A stretch of 29,751 nt of DNA from CAYRVX01 sp964642165 (GTDB lineage: Bacteria > Planctomycetota > Phycisphaerae > SM23-33), in assembly GCA_964642165.1 (NCBI GenBank), contig CAZXOC010000063.1:1-29751 (forward strand). The letters are read 5' to 3'. Positions 15,385-22,876 of the stretch are shown in pieces (the first letter of the stretch is position 1; every line of letters begins with the position of its first letter). The notes below the pieces were generated by a model that saw nothing but the letters and a program-made list of their open reading frames with translations, was not told where the DNA came from and made no database searches. Made by a program: the position numbers and the translations under genes.

Positions 15385-17348
15385 CGCAACTCCTCGCACC
15401 AGAGTCGGCTCACGTCGAAGTCCACCTTGCTGAGGTCGCTCGTGTTGATCGTACCGTAGCCTTTCTCCACGTCCGCCCACGGGCGGAGGCGGACGGTGAT
15501 CTCCTGGCCGACGCGCAGGCGCGTGGCGTGGGTGGCCTGGTTGTTCCGCAGGCCCCAGAGGAGCACGACGGCCTCGCCCCCGCGGACGCCCAGCTCGGCG
15601 CAGCGCGCGTCCACCAGGTGGACGGGCATGATGTGGTCCCGGTAGGGCACGGTGCCGGGCCGGGGCGAGACCTTCAGCGCGGCGATGCGCCCGGAGACGA
15701 CGGCGGACCGCCCCGGGGCAAGCTCCAGCACGTCGGTGACGCCCGCCGGGCGGGATGCTGTCGTCGCCGGCCTCGTTCGCGCCCGGCCGAGCTTCAGCTC
15801 GATCCGTCGCCAGTCGCCCACGGCCAGTTCCCGGATGGCGAACTGCCAGACGACGACCCGCTTGCCGGCCAGGCGGTCGCGCCCGGCGCGCAGCTCGTCG
15901 GCCAGGAGCCTGCGCGTCGCGAACGAGCCGGCGTCGTTCCGGACGATCGCGTCGACGTCGCGCCGCAGGTGGAAGCTCAGCCGCTCGGCGAGCCCGCCCG
16001 AGTCGCCCCAGCCCATCTCGCCGCTGGAGTAGACGTTGCTGAAGCTGTCGCCGAGCAGCAGCACGTCGGCGGCGCGGTCGGGCGTCCACGGGCTGCCGAG
16101 GGCGTCGAGCACGCGGCAAACCGTCACGGTCTCGGCGGGCAGGACGCCGCGCCGGTCGGTCCGCCAGATGCGGGCCGCGGCGGCCAGGTGCAGGGCCTCG
16201 AAGGCCCCGCCGATCGCGCGATGCGCGCCGCCGAAGAGCGGGCTCTTGACCAGCGGCTGGACCATCGCGGCGACGTCGCCAACGGCCGTGACCTCGACGG
16301 CCTGCTCGAGGTGCCTCGCCGCCGGCGCGTCCGGCGCGCCCGCCTCGGCGAGCCGCCGGCGCAGAGTCCCCGCCAGGCGCTCGGCGACGAAGTCCATCGC
16401 CTCCGGCCGCCAGTGCGTGTCGGTGTGCAGGTACAGCTCCCGGGGCGGGTCCTCGCTGAACTTCAGCCGGAGCAGCTCGGGCGCCGGGTCGTACAGGTGG
16501 ATCTCGCGGATGTCTCCCGCCGGGCCGGGCGCGGCCGGCTCCTTCGTCAAGGCCGCCGCGAACGCCTCGCGCAGCCGCCGCCGGAAGGCCTCGAACGACG
16601 GGTTCCGGACGACGTCGCGGCAGTCATCGAAGCGGCGGGAGAGCTTCTCGGGATGCAGCATCGTCTTGGCGGGCGCCGGCAGCAGCACCAGCCGAATGCC
16701 CCGCCGCCGGAGCTGAAGGGCGAAGTCGACGATCGCGCCGACGGGGTCGACCGCGACGGGGTCCTGCCATTCCTTGACGTCGTCGCGGCGCCGGCGGACG
16801 TGGCGCGCCGACAGGAAGCCGGGCCCGGTCACGTAGTCCACCCCGGGGCGGTAGAACAGCCAGCCGCCGCGCCCCAGGTAGGCCTGCTCGTTGCCGACGC
16901 CGAGGCAGGCGGCCATGGCTCGCTGGGCCGGCGGCAGCAGCGCGTCGCACAGCAGCGACTCGTCCTTCAGTGCGTCCGTGTGCCGGTGGATGTCGCGCAG
17001 CAGGACGCGGTCGTTGGCGGCCTGGAAACGCCGGAAGACCGGCGCGTCCGGCCCGGCCCCGCCGGCGCGGGCGCGCCCGGTGAGCACGCGCCACGCCCGC
17101 GGCAGGCTGTAGACGATGTCGTAGCACCGCGGCAGGTAGCCCGCCGGGCGGTCCCACGTCAGGTCCGCCTCGGCCGCGAAGGCCGAGCGAATCTCGTGCA
17201 CGTGCTGGGCGACCGGCACGGCGAAGACCGTCGCGACGAACAGGACGATCAGCGCCCACGCGACGCCCGGGCGCACCGCCGTGTGCCCGATCTCGCGTTT
17301 CGCGACCTCCTCGCGACTCAGCTTCCGGTTGTTCGCCTGCTCGCCCAT
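15381..17348 (-). CDS. Membrane-anchored AlgJ/AlgX-type SGNH protein with extra C-terminal domain
   Basis: This 655-residue protein starts at ATG 17348, 7 bases after the acyltransferase stop codon. One membrane segment (about 29-48) follows a charged N-terminus, as in AlgJ, so the body faces the periplasm. The SGNH-like domain shows GRGGWLFYRPGVDYV (159-173), LVLLPAPAKTMLHPEKL, the D310/H312 pair in HTDTHW and S435 in LLLGDSFSNVYSS. Residues 548-650 form a separate domain (VVSGRI, PRPGTVPYRD, VVLLWG, VGQEITVRLRPWAD) that also appears at the end of the LamG protein in this operon. It probably receives acetyl groups from the acyltransferase and transfers them to a polysaccharide. Having two such proteins may mean two acceptor positions or a relay. 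Confidence 0.87.
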   Translation of the reverse strand: MGEQANNRKLSREEVAKREIGHTAVRPGVAWALIVLFVATVFAVPVAQHVHEIRSAFAAEADLTWDRPAGYLPRCYDIVYSLPRAWRVLTGRARAGGAGPDAPVFRRFQAANDRVLLRDIHRHTDALKDESLLCDALLPPAQRAMAACLGVGNEQAYLGRGGWLFYRPGVDYVTGPGFLSARHVRRRRDDVKEWQDPVAVDPVGAIVDFALQLRRRGIRLVLLPAPAKTMLHPEKLSRRFDDCRDVVRNPSFEAFRRRLREAFAAALTKEPAAPGPAGDIREIHLYDPAPELLRLKFSEDPPRELYLHTDTHWRPEAMDFVAERLAGTLRRRLAEAGAPDAPAARHLEQAVEVTAVGDVAAMVQPLVKSPLFGGAHRAIGGAFEALHLAAAARIWRTDRRGVLPAETVTVCRVLDALGSPWTPDRAADVLLLGDSFSNVYSSGEMGWGDSGGLAERLSFHLRRDVDAIVRNDAGSFATRRLLADELRAGRDRLAGKRVVVWQFAIRELAVGDWRRIELKLGRARTRPATTASRPAGVTDVLELAPGRSAVVSGRIAALKVSPRPGTVPYRDHIMPVHLVDARCAELGVRGGEAVVLLWGLRNNQATHATRLRVGQEITVRLRPWADVEKGYGTINTSDLSKVDFDVSRLWCEELR

Positions 17349-17355
17349 GCGACGC

Positions 17356-18813
17356 CTAAAAGATGAAGTAGATGAACGGGTTGAACGCCTGCGTGGTCAG
17401 CGCGGCGACGGCGACCCAGAAGACCGCCACCAGCAGCGCCGCCCTCGCCGTGGTGATGCGCCGGGTGAAGTCCCACGTCTGCGGGCAGGTCCACGTGATG
17501 AGGGCCGCCGCGGCCAGCATGACCAGGTAGTACGGCTGGTAGAGGACGCCGTCGATCATGCCCGCCCCGGCGGTCGCGCCGGAGAGCCCCGCCAGGCTGC
17601 CGCAGTAGCGCAGCGCGCTGGGCAGGTCCGGCGCGCGGAAGAAGACCCACCCGACGCAGACGATGACGAACGTGACGGCCGTCTTCGCCGGCGCTGGCAG
17701 GCGCCCGTAGACGCTGCGCTTGCCCCGCGCCCGCTCGATCGCCAGCATCGCGCCGTGCAGGCCGCCCCAGATCACGAAGTTCCACGACGCCCCGTGCCAC
17801 AGCCCGCCCAGGAGCATGACGGCCATCAGGTTCACGTACGTCCGCGCCCGCCCCTTGCGGTTGCCGCCCAGCGGGATGTACAGGTAGTCCTTCAGCCACG
17901 TGCTCAGCGAGATGTGCCACCGCCGCCAGAACTCCGTGATCGACTGCGACCGGTAGGGCGAGTCGAAGTTCCTCGGGAAGACGAAGCCGAGGATCAGCCC
18001 CAGGCCGATCGCCATGTCGCTGTACCCGCTGAAGTCGTAGTAGATCTGGAACGCGTAGGCCACCGCGCCCGCCCAGGCGTCGGCGAAGCCCACCCCCGCG
18101 GCGCCGAACGCCACGTCCGCCACCTTGCCGCACGCGTTGGCCAGCAGGACCTTCTTGGCCAGTCCCAGGCAGATGAACGCCGCGCCGCGGGCGAACTTCT
18201 CGGCCGTGTACGTCCGCCGGACGAGCTGGTCGGCCACCTCCTGGAAGCGGATGATCGGCCCGGCGACGAGCTGGGGGAACATCGAGACGTAGCACGCGAA
18301 GTCGATGACGTTGCGGATCGCCCTCGCCTTGCCGCGGTAGACGTCGATCGAGTAGCTCATCGACTGGAACGTGTAGAAGCTGATGCCCAGCGGCAGGGTG
18401 ATGCGGAAGGCGAGGTCCAACTGCAGCCCGGGCAGCCCCAGGGCGGCGACCGCCGCGTCGTAGCTGCCCGTCGCGAAGCTGAAGTACTTGAAGAACCCCA
18501 GCAGCGAGAGGTTCGAGCAGACCGAGACGGCCAGGGCGATCTTCTGGCCCCGCGAGCGGCGGGCGCCTTGCGGGAGGAGGGCGACGGGCCGCGACCACGG
18601 CTGGCGCAGCGCCCGCGAGAGGAACAGCCCGCAGACGTAGTCGATCAGCGTGCTGGCGAGCATCAGCACGACGAAGAACGGATTGGCCCAGCCGTAGAAG
18701 AGGTAGCTCAGCAGCGTCAGCAGCAGGTGCTTGCCCCGGCGCGGCACGGCGTAGTACAGCAGCAGCGCCGCCGGCAGGAAGTAGAACAGGAACTCGTGGC
18801 TGCTGAAGACCAT
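17356..18813 (-). CDS. MBOAT O-acyltransferase (AlgI-like)
   Basis: This 485-residue polytopic membrane protein starts at ATG 18813, with AGGG about 9 bases upstream. It opens MVFSSHEFLFYFLPAALLLYY and has the AlgI pattern throughout: SYLFYGWANPFFVVLM (36-51), GISFYTFQSMSYSIDVYRG (143-161), FPQLVAGPIIRF, YYDFSGYSDMAIGLG (258-272), FWRRWHISLSTWLKDYLYIPLGG (H300) and LLGGLWHGASWNF with the likely catalytic H340. Both histidines expected in the family are present. AlgI-type proteins pass acetyl groups across the inner membrane to periplasmic AlgJ/AlgX-type partners, which are encoded directly downstream here. The gene lies 44 bases after the LamG gene and 7 bases before the first AlgJ-like gene. 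Confidence 0.93.
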   Translation of the reverse strand: MVFSSHEFLFYFLPAALLLYYAVPRRGKHLLLTLLSYLFYGWANPFFVVLMLASTLIDYVCGLFLSRALRQPWSRPVALLPQGARRSRGQKIALAVSVCSNLSLLGFFKYFSFATGSYDAAVAALGLPGLQLDLAFRITLPLGISFYTFQSMSYSIDVYRGKARAIRNVIDFACYVSMFPQLVAGPIIRFQEVADQLVRRTYTAEKFARGAAFICLGLAKKVLLANACGKVADVAFGAAGVGFADAWAGAVAYAFQIYYDFSGYSDMAIGLGLILGFVFPRNFDSPYRSQSITEFWRRWHISLSTWLKDYLYIPLGGNRKGRARTYVNLMAVMLLGGLWHGASWNFVIWGGLHGAMLAIERARGKRSVYGRLPAPAKTAVTFVIVCVGWVFFRAPDLPSALRYCGSLAGLSGATAGAGMIDGVLYQPYYLVMLAAAALITWTCPQTWDFTRRITTARAALLVAVFWVAVAALTTQAFNPFIYFIF

Positions 18814-18857
18814 GTCGCCCTGCCAGCACTCCGCGATGACCCATCAGGGATTGGCTC

Positions 18858-20009
18858 TCAGCGGTCCGCTTTCGGCGGCCCGGTCACGTCGTAGTACCGC
18901 TGCAGGCCCCATTCGTTCTGGACCATGACCGTGCGCTCGGCGTCGAGCTGCGGGTGGTCGGCGAAGGGCTCGACCGTCAGGCGGACCGTCCGCCCCTTCC
19001 GCCGCTTCAGGTCCAGCACCTTGCGGTCCATGATCACCCAATGGGCGACGAGCATCTTCTTGTCGTCGTACCGCCCCGAGAGGACCTCCCGGACCTCGTA
19101 GGTGCAGACGGCCAGGCAGCGGCGGTAGGGGCGGATCGACCGGAGGGTCGGCGTCGGCGTGACCTCCACCAGCCGCCCCAGCAGCACGACGCGCCGGGCC
19201 GGCCTGCGGGCCGCCAGGCGGCGGGCGTACAGCGCGTACTTGCGCTTCGCCTCCGCGGGGGCGATGAAGCGGCTGTAGATCGCGATGCCCTCGAGCCGCC
19301 CGGCCCAGTCGCGCCCGCCGTCCCACTCGTCGCCGAACAGCAGGTGCTGGTCGGCGCTCCACGTGCCCAGCTCGCCGCGGACGGCCCGGCCGGTCGAGAC
19401 CTGCCGGCCGTTGAGGTAGCACGCCGTCGTGCCGTTGGCGTAGGTGACGATGACGTGCTGCGGCTTGCCGGCCTCGAGGCGGCACGGCGCCGGCTGGGCC
19501 TTCGTGCCGTCCGGGCCGCTGCTCGACGTCCGCAGGCGGAAGACCAGCTCGGCGCCCTGCTGGGCGAGGGTGAAATTGCGGCTGGCGTCGCCGCGGGAGA
19601 AGGTCACGATCCGCGCCGGGCCGGTCTGCTTGACGTTCCCCGGCGTCAGGACCGCCTCGACGGCGAGCTGGTTCGTCCGCCGGCAGGCCGACAGCAGCCG
19701 CGCGTCGACGTCCTCGGCCAGGAACGCCCCGCCGGCCAGGTCCATGTCGTGGAAGCGGTAGTACCGAGCCCGCCCGCGGGCCCGCACGCGGCAGACGAAC
19801 GGGGCCTTCCCGCCCGCCCGGGGAACCCGGTTGGGTCGCGACGCGTCGTGCCACAGGAAGACCAGCCCGTCCGTCGAGCCGGGCCAGTCGGCCTCCTTGC
19901 GCGGCGGCGCCTCCGCCGGCGGCGGCGCGCCGGGGCCGCGCGCGCGAGCCGCGCCTGCCGCCATCAGCAGGGCCGCCGCGATCCACAGGCCCCCTCGCCA
20001 GGCGTTCAC
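18858..20009 (-). CDS. LamG-like protein with an unnamed C-terminal domain, first gene of the acetylation operon
   Basis: GTG 20009 is chosen as the start of this 383-residue protein because AAGGAG lies 9-15 bases upstream and it opens directly into a signal peptide (MNAWRGGLWIAAALLMAAGA, then ARA). A longer ATG reading to 20039 adds nothing useful. Residues 45-262 look like a concanavalin/LamG domain (LAVEAVLTPGN, ARIVTFSRGDASRNFTLAQ, HVIVTYANGTTACYLNGRQV, WAGRLEGIAIYSRFIAPAE). Residues 274-376 form a second domain (VVLLGRL, PYRRC, VREVLSGRY, MLVAHWVIMD, VRLTVEPFADHP) that resembles the end of the AlgJ-like protein two genes downstream. A role in recognising or presenting the polysaccharide to be acetylated is likely but inferred from position. 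Confidence 0.82.
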   Translation of the reverse strand: MNAWRGGLWIAAALLMAAGAARARGPGAPPPAEAPPRKEADWPGSTDGLVFLWHDASRPNRVPRAGGKAPFVCRVRARGRARYYRFHDMDLAGGAFLAEDVDARLLSACRRTNQLAVEAVLTPGNVKQTGPARIVTFSRGDASRNFTLAQQGAELVFRLRTSSSGPDGTKAQPAPCRLEAGKPQHVIVTYANGTTACYLNGRQVSTGRAVRGELGTWSADQHLLFGDEWDGGRDWAGRLEGIAIYSRFIAPAEAKRKYALYARRLAARRPARRVVLLGRLVEVTPTPTLRSIRPYRRCLAVCTYEVREVLSGRYDDKKMLVAHWVIMDRKVLDLKRRKGRTVRLTVEPFADHPQLDAERTVMVQNEWGLQRYYDVTGPPKADR

Positions 20010-20038
20010 TCGATGGGTCTCCTTGCCGCTCAAGCACA

Positions 20039-20065
20039 ACCGCGCCCACCGTCGGCGGGCGCGGT
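20039..20065 (-). terminator. Perfect 9-bp hairpin upstream of the LamG gene
   Basis: ACCGCGCCC and GGGCGCGGT pair perfectly around a 9-base loop. It lies between the GH109-type gene stop (20137) and the LamG start (20009), both on the minus strand, so it may end the first transcript or sit in the leader of the second. Only a weak T-rich tail follows. Confidence 0.45.
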
Positions 20066-20090
20066 CCTGACTGCGTTTCCCGTACTTGAA

Positions 20091-20105
20091 CGGCCGTTCC
20101 GGCCG
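20091..20105 (-). terminator. Hairpin 31 bases after the GH109-type gene
   Basis: CGGCCG-TTC-CGGCCG forms a 6-bp stem with a 3-base loop (GAA on the minus strand), followed on that strand by TTCAAG. Its position fits a terminator for the gene ending at 20137. No long T-run is present. Confidence 0.35.
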
Positions 20106-20136
20106 GTCGTCTCGCCCGCGCGCCGGCCCGCGGGCG

Positions 20137-21432
20137 TCACGCCTTGCGTGTCTTCCAGCGCCCGGCGGTGAAGTCGGGCACGTCCACGGCGCGGGAGCCG
20201 GCGGCGATGGACTTCGCCGACAGCGGCATGATGCTGCTCCACGCGGCGGCGTCGTAGACGTCGATCGGCGCCCGCGCGCCCGTCCGGACGCAGCGAAGGA
20301 ACTCGTGGACGGCGAAGAAGTCGGCCCCGCCGTGCCCGGACTTCGCCGCCCGCGCGCCGTGGCGCTTCCACAGCTCGTGCTCGAACTCGCCGCCGTAGGT
20401 CGCCAGCGGCTCCCACTGGTTGCCCTTCGACTTGCCCCGCAGCCAGACGCCGTCCACCCGCGACTCGTACGCCCCCCGCGTTCCCTGGACGTGGTGGTAC
20501 GTCGTCCGCGGGTGCGGGCGGGTGGACTTCGTGTCGTAGCGCAGGTCGATCATCACGCCCTTAGCGGTCTTGATCAGCACGGTGGTCGAGTCGGCGGCCT
20601 GGAAGCGGATCTTCCGCGCGGCGTGGCCCTCGGGAAAGCGGCGGCGGACGAAGTCGCGGATGGCCTTCTGCCCGGTGGACATGGCCACCAGCGACGCCAG
20701 CCGGTCGCCCCGGTGGATGCCCAGCCACTGCGCGACGGGCCCGAACGAGTGCGTGGGGTAGAGGTTGCCGAAGTAGTCGCGGGCCATCTCGCCGCGCCAC
20801 GTCAGCTTGCCCTGGCGGTTCTCGAACATCAGCCCGCGGCAGTCGTGCACGTAGCCGCACTCGGCGTAGGTCGGCTCGCCGAGCAGCCCCGCCCGCAGCA
20901 TGTTGCCGACGGTCATCACGTGCGGCCAGTAGCAGCAGTTCTCGCCCAGCATGTACAGCGTGCGGGTCTTCTCCGCCGTGCGGACGAGCGACCAGCACTC
21001 CTCGAGCGTCACGGCGGCGGCCACCTCGCTGTAGACGGCCTTGCGGGCCTTCATGGCGTCGACGGCCATCACGGCGTGCCACGGCATCGGCGTGGTGACC
21101 AGCACGGCGTCCAGGTCGTCGCGCGCCAGCATGCGGCGGTAGTCGTACTCGCCCCGGGCGTAGCCCTCGCACGTCCGCCCGCCGCGCGCCTTGGCGACCA
21201 CCGCGGCGGCGCGGTCCAGGTGCGGGCGCTTGATGTCGCACAGCGCCGGCACGTCGACGCCCTGGTCGAGCGCCAGCCGCAGCAGGTGCGTGCCGCGCCC
21301 GCCCGTCCCGATCACGCCGAGCCGCACGGGCTTGTCCGGCTTGTCCTCGGCGGCGGCGCCCCGCGCCAGCGCGGCGGCCCCCAGCGCCGCCCCGGCGCGA
21401 AGCACGTCTCGACGGTTCATTCTGCCGTGCAT
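20137..21432 (-). CDS. GH109-type Tat-exported NAD-dependent glycosidase (alpha-N-acetylgalactosaminidase family)
   Basis: This 431-residue protein starts at ATG 21432, with GAGGGAG 6 bases upstream. Residues 1-28 are a twin-arginine signal (NRRDVLRAG), so it is exported folded. It has the Gfo/Idh/MocA Rossmann fold (GVIGTGGRGTH, 39-49), but the EKP motif of true oxidoreductases is replaced by SEVAAAVTLEECW (135-147). GENCCYWPHVMTVGNMLRAG (163-182), NLYPTHSFGPVAQWL (223-237, H228), SGHGGADFF, IDVYDAAAWSSIMPLS and VPDFTAGRW near the end match GH109. That family removes alpha-linked N-acetylgalactosamine by an NAD-assisted mechanism; other substrates occur, so specificity is uncertain. It is divergent from the next oxidoreductase gene. 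Confidence 0.85.
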   Translation of the reverse strand: MHGRMNRRDVLRAGAALGAAALARGAAAEDKPDKPVRLGVIGTGGRGTHLLRLALDQGVDVPALCDIKRPHLDRAAAVVAKARGGRTCEGYARGEYDYRRMLARDDLDAVLVTTPMPWHAVMAVDAMKARKAVYSEVAAAVTLEECWSLVRTAEKTRTLYMLGENCCYWPHVMTVGNMLRAGLLGEPTYAECGYVHDCRGLMFENRQGKLTWRGEMARDYFGNLYPTHSFGPVAQWLGIHRGDRLASLVAMSTGQKAIRDFVRRRFPEGHAARKIRFQAADSTTVLIKTAKGVMIDLRYDTKSTRPHPRTTYHHVQGTRGAYESRVDGVWLRGKSKGNQWEPLATYGGEFEHELWKRHGARAAKSGHGGADFFAVHEFLRCVRTGARAPIDVYDAAAWSSIMPLSAKSIAAGSRAVDVPDFTAGRWKTRKA

Positions 21433-21478
21433 GTCTCGCTCCCTCTCGCCCGCTCCTGCCGTGCGCTTCCGCGGCCTC

Positions 21479-21507
21479 ATTGTGCGGATCGGGTCCGGCC
21501 CCCGCAA
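21479..21507 (-). promoter_or_regulatory. Possible promoter of the GH109-type gene
   Basis: On the minus strand TTGCGG (21507-21502) and CACAAT (21484-21479) are 17 bases apart. Transcription would start near 21472, about 40 bases before ATG 21432. Both boxes deviate from consensus. Confidence 0.35.
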
Positions 21508-21526
21508 GGCCCCGCCCGCCGGGAGC

Positions 21527-21555
21527 TTGACCCGCGGGCCCGGGGCGTCTAGAAC
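21527..21555 (+). promoter_or_regulatory. Probable promoter of the oxidoreductase-DUF6807 operon
   Basis: TTGACC (21527-21532) and TAGAAC (21550-21555) are 17 bases apart on the plus strand. Transcription would start near 21562, leaving a very short leader that consists mainly of the GGGAAGGAGG ribosome site. Confidence 0.5.
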
Positions 21556-21578
21556 CGCGGCGGGAAGGAGGTGTGTCC

Positions 21579-22826
21579 ATGGCACGCAAGGCAATGTCTC
21601 GGCGCAGGTTCCTGGTGGGCGGCTCGGCGGCGGCCGTCGCGGGCGCGACGGCACTGACCGCCCGAGGCGCCGCGGGGGCCAACGGGCGGCTCTCCATCGG
21701 GGCGATCGGCTGCGGCGGGCGCGGCTCGGCGCTGATGGGCCAGGTCATGGGCCTCGCCGCCAGGCACCGCGTCCGGATCACGGCGGTGTGCGACGTGTAC
21801 CGGCCGAAGGCCGCCGGCGCTGCCGCGCGCGTCAAGAAGCACTTCGGCGCCGAGCCCAGGCAGTTCACGCGCTTCGGCGACCTGCTCGCGCTGAAGGACA
21901 TCGACGCGGTGCTCATCGCCACGCCGGACTTCGCGCACACGCCGGTCCTGATCGCGGCGCTGGAGGCGGGCAAGGACGCCTACGTCGAGAAGCCCATGTC
22001 GCTGGAGATCCCGCTGGCCAACCGGGCGCTGGACCTGGCGCGGCAGGGGGGACGCGTGGTGCAGGTCGGCACGCAGCGGCGAAGCGAGGGGCGGTGGCAC
22101 GAGGCGCACAAGCTGCTGAAGGGCGGCGCGCTCGGCCCGATCAGCCGCGTCGACTCGGCCAACCACTTCGCCAGCCACGCCCGCTGGGCCCGGAGCTATC
22201 GCAACCTGAAGGCCAGGGACGTCGACTGGGAGGCCTTCCTGTTCAACCGCCCCAGCCGCCCGTTCGACCCCAAGCTGCTGCTCCGCTGGCACCTCTACAA
22301 GGAGTTCACCAACGGGCTGAGCGGGCTGTGGATGGCCCACCTGGTCGATGCGCTGCACATGGTGATGGGGGCTTCCTACCCCCGCAGCGCGGCGGCCCAC
22401 GGCGGCACGTACGTCCACCGCGACGGGCGCGAGCACTGCGACGTCTTCCACGCCCTGCTCGACTATCCCCCCAACGAGCTGGCCCCCCACGGCTTCCTGT
22501 ACAACTGGGCCATGAGCATCACCAACGGCGTCGGGACGCACTACACCATCCACGGCACGCAGGGCACGCTGGACATGACCAGCCTGAGCCTCTCGGCCGC
22601 CGGTGGGCCGAGGAACTCCAAGGTCAAGACCGTGCGCGTCCCCGCCGGCACCAGCGTCAACCACATGGAGAACTGGCTCCAGTGCCTGCGCTCCCGCAAG
22701 CGCCCGAACGCCGATATCCAGTTCGGCCACCAGCACGCCGTGGCGACCATCCTGGCGGCCGCGGCGCTGCACCAGGGACGCAGGATGACGTACGACCCCA
22801 AGAAGCGCGAGATGACGGCGGGCTGA
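21579..22826 (+). CDS. Tat-exported Gfo/Idh/MocA family oxidoreductase (A)
   Basis: This 415-residue protein starts at ATG 21579, 7 bases after GGAAGGAGG; a GTG at 21573 is too close. A twin-arginine signal (SRRRFLVGG, residues 7-15) precedes an Ala-rich stretch to about 36. The Rossmann domain has GAIGCGGRGS (41-50) and the catalytic-region motif EKP (137-139). The C-terminal domain has GLWMAHLVDALHMVMG, where the conserved D-x-x-H of this family is visible. The fold oxidises or reduces sugars or sugar-like alcohols with NAD(P), or acts as a keto-sugar enzyme; the substrate cannot be read. Because it is exported it must carry its cofactor with it. It is followed after 50 bases by the DUF6807 gene, probably in one operon. 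Confidence 0.88.
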   Translation: MARKAMSRRRFLVGGSAAAVAGATALTARGAAGANGRLSIGAIGCGGRGSALMGQVMGLAARHRVRITAVCDVYRPKAAGAAARVKKHFGAEPRQFTRFGDLLALKDIDAVLIATPDFAHTPVLIAALEAGKDAYVEKPMSLEIPLANRALDLARQGGRVVQVGTQRRSEGRWHEAHKLLKGGALGPISRVDSANHFASHARWARSYRNLKARDVDWEAFLFNRPSRPFDPKLLLRWHLYKEFTNGLSGLWMAHLVDALHMVMGASYPRSAAAHGGTYVHRDGREHCDVFHALLDYPPNELAPHGFLYNWAMSITNGVGTHYTIHGTQGTLDMTSLSLSAAGGPRNSKVKTVRVPAGTSVNHMENWLQCLRSRKRPNADIQFGHQHAVATILAAAALHQGRRMTYDPKKREMTAG

Positions 22827-22876
22827 GCGGCCTCGGCCGCGCGGCCCGGACGCCGGTTGCAGAAGGAGCCATAGAG

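Noticed and set aside
17281..18894. Plus-strand open frame of 537 codons opposite the MBOAT gene
   Set aside because: The minus strand encodes an unmistakable AlgI-like protein; the opposing frame has no domain pattern.
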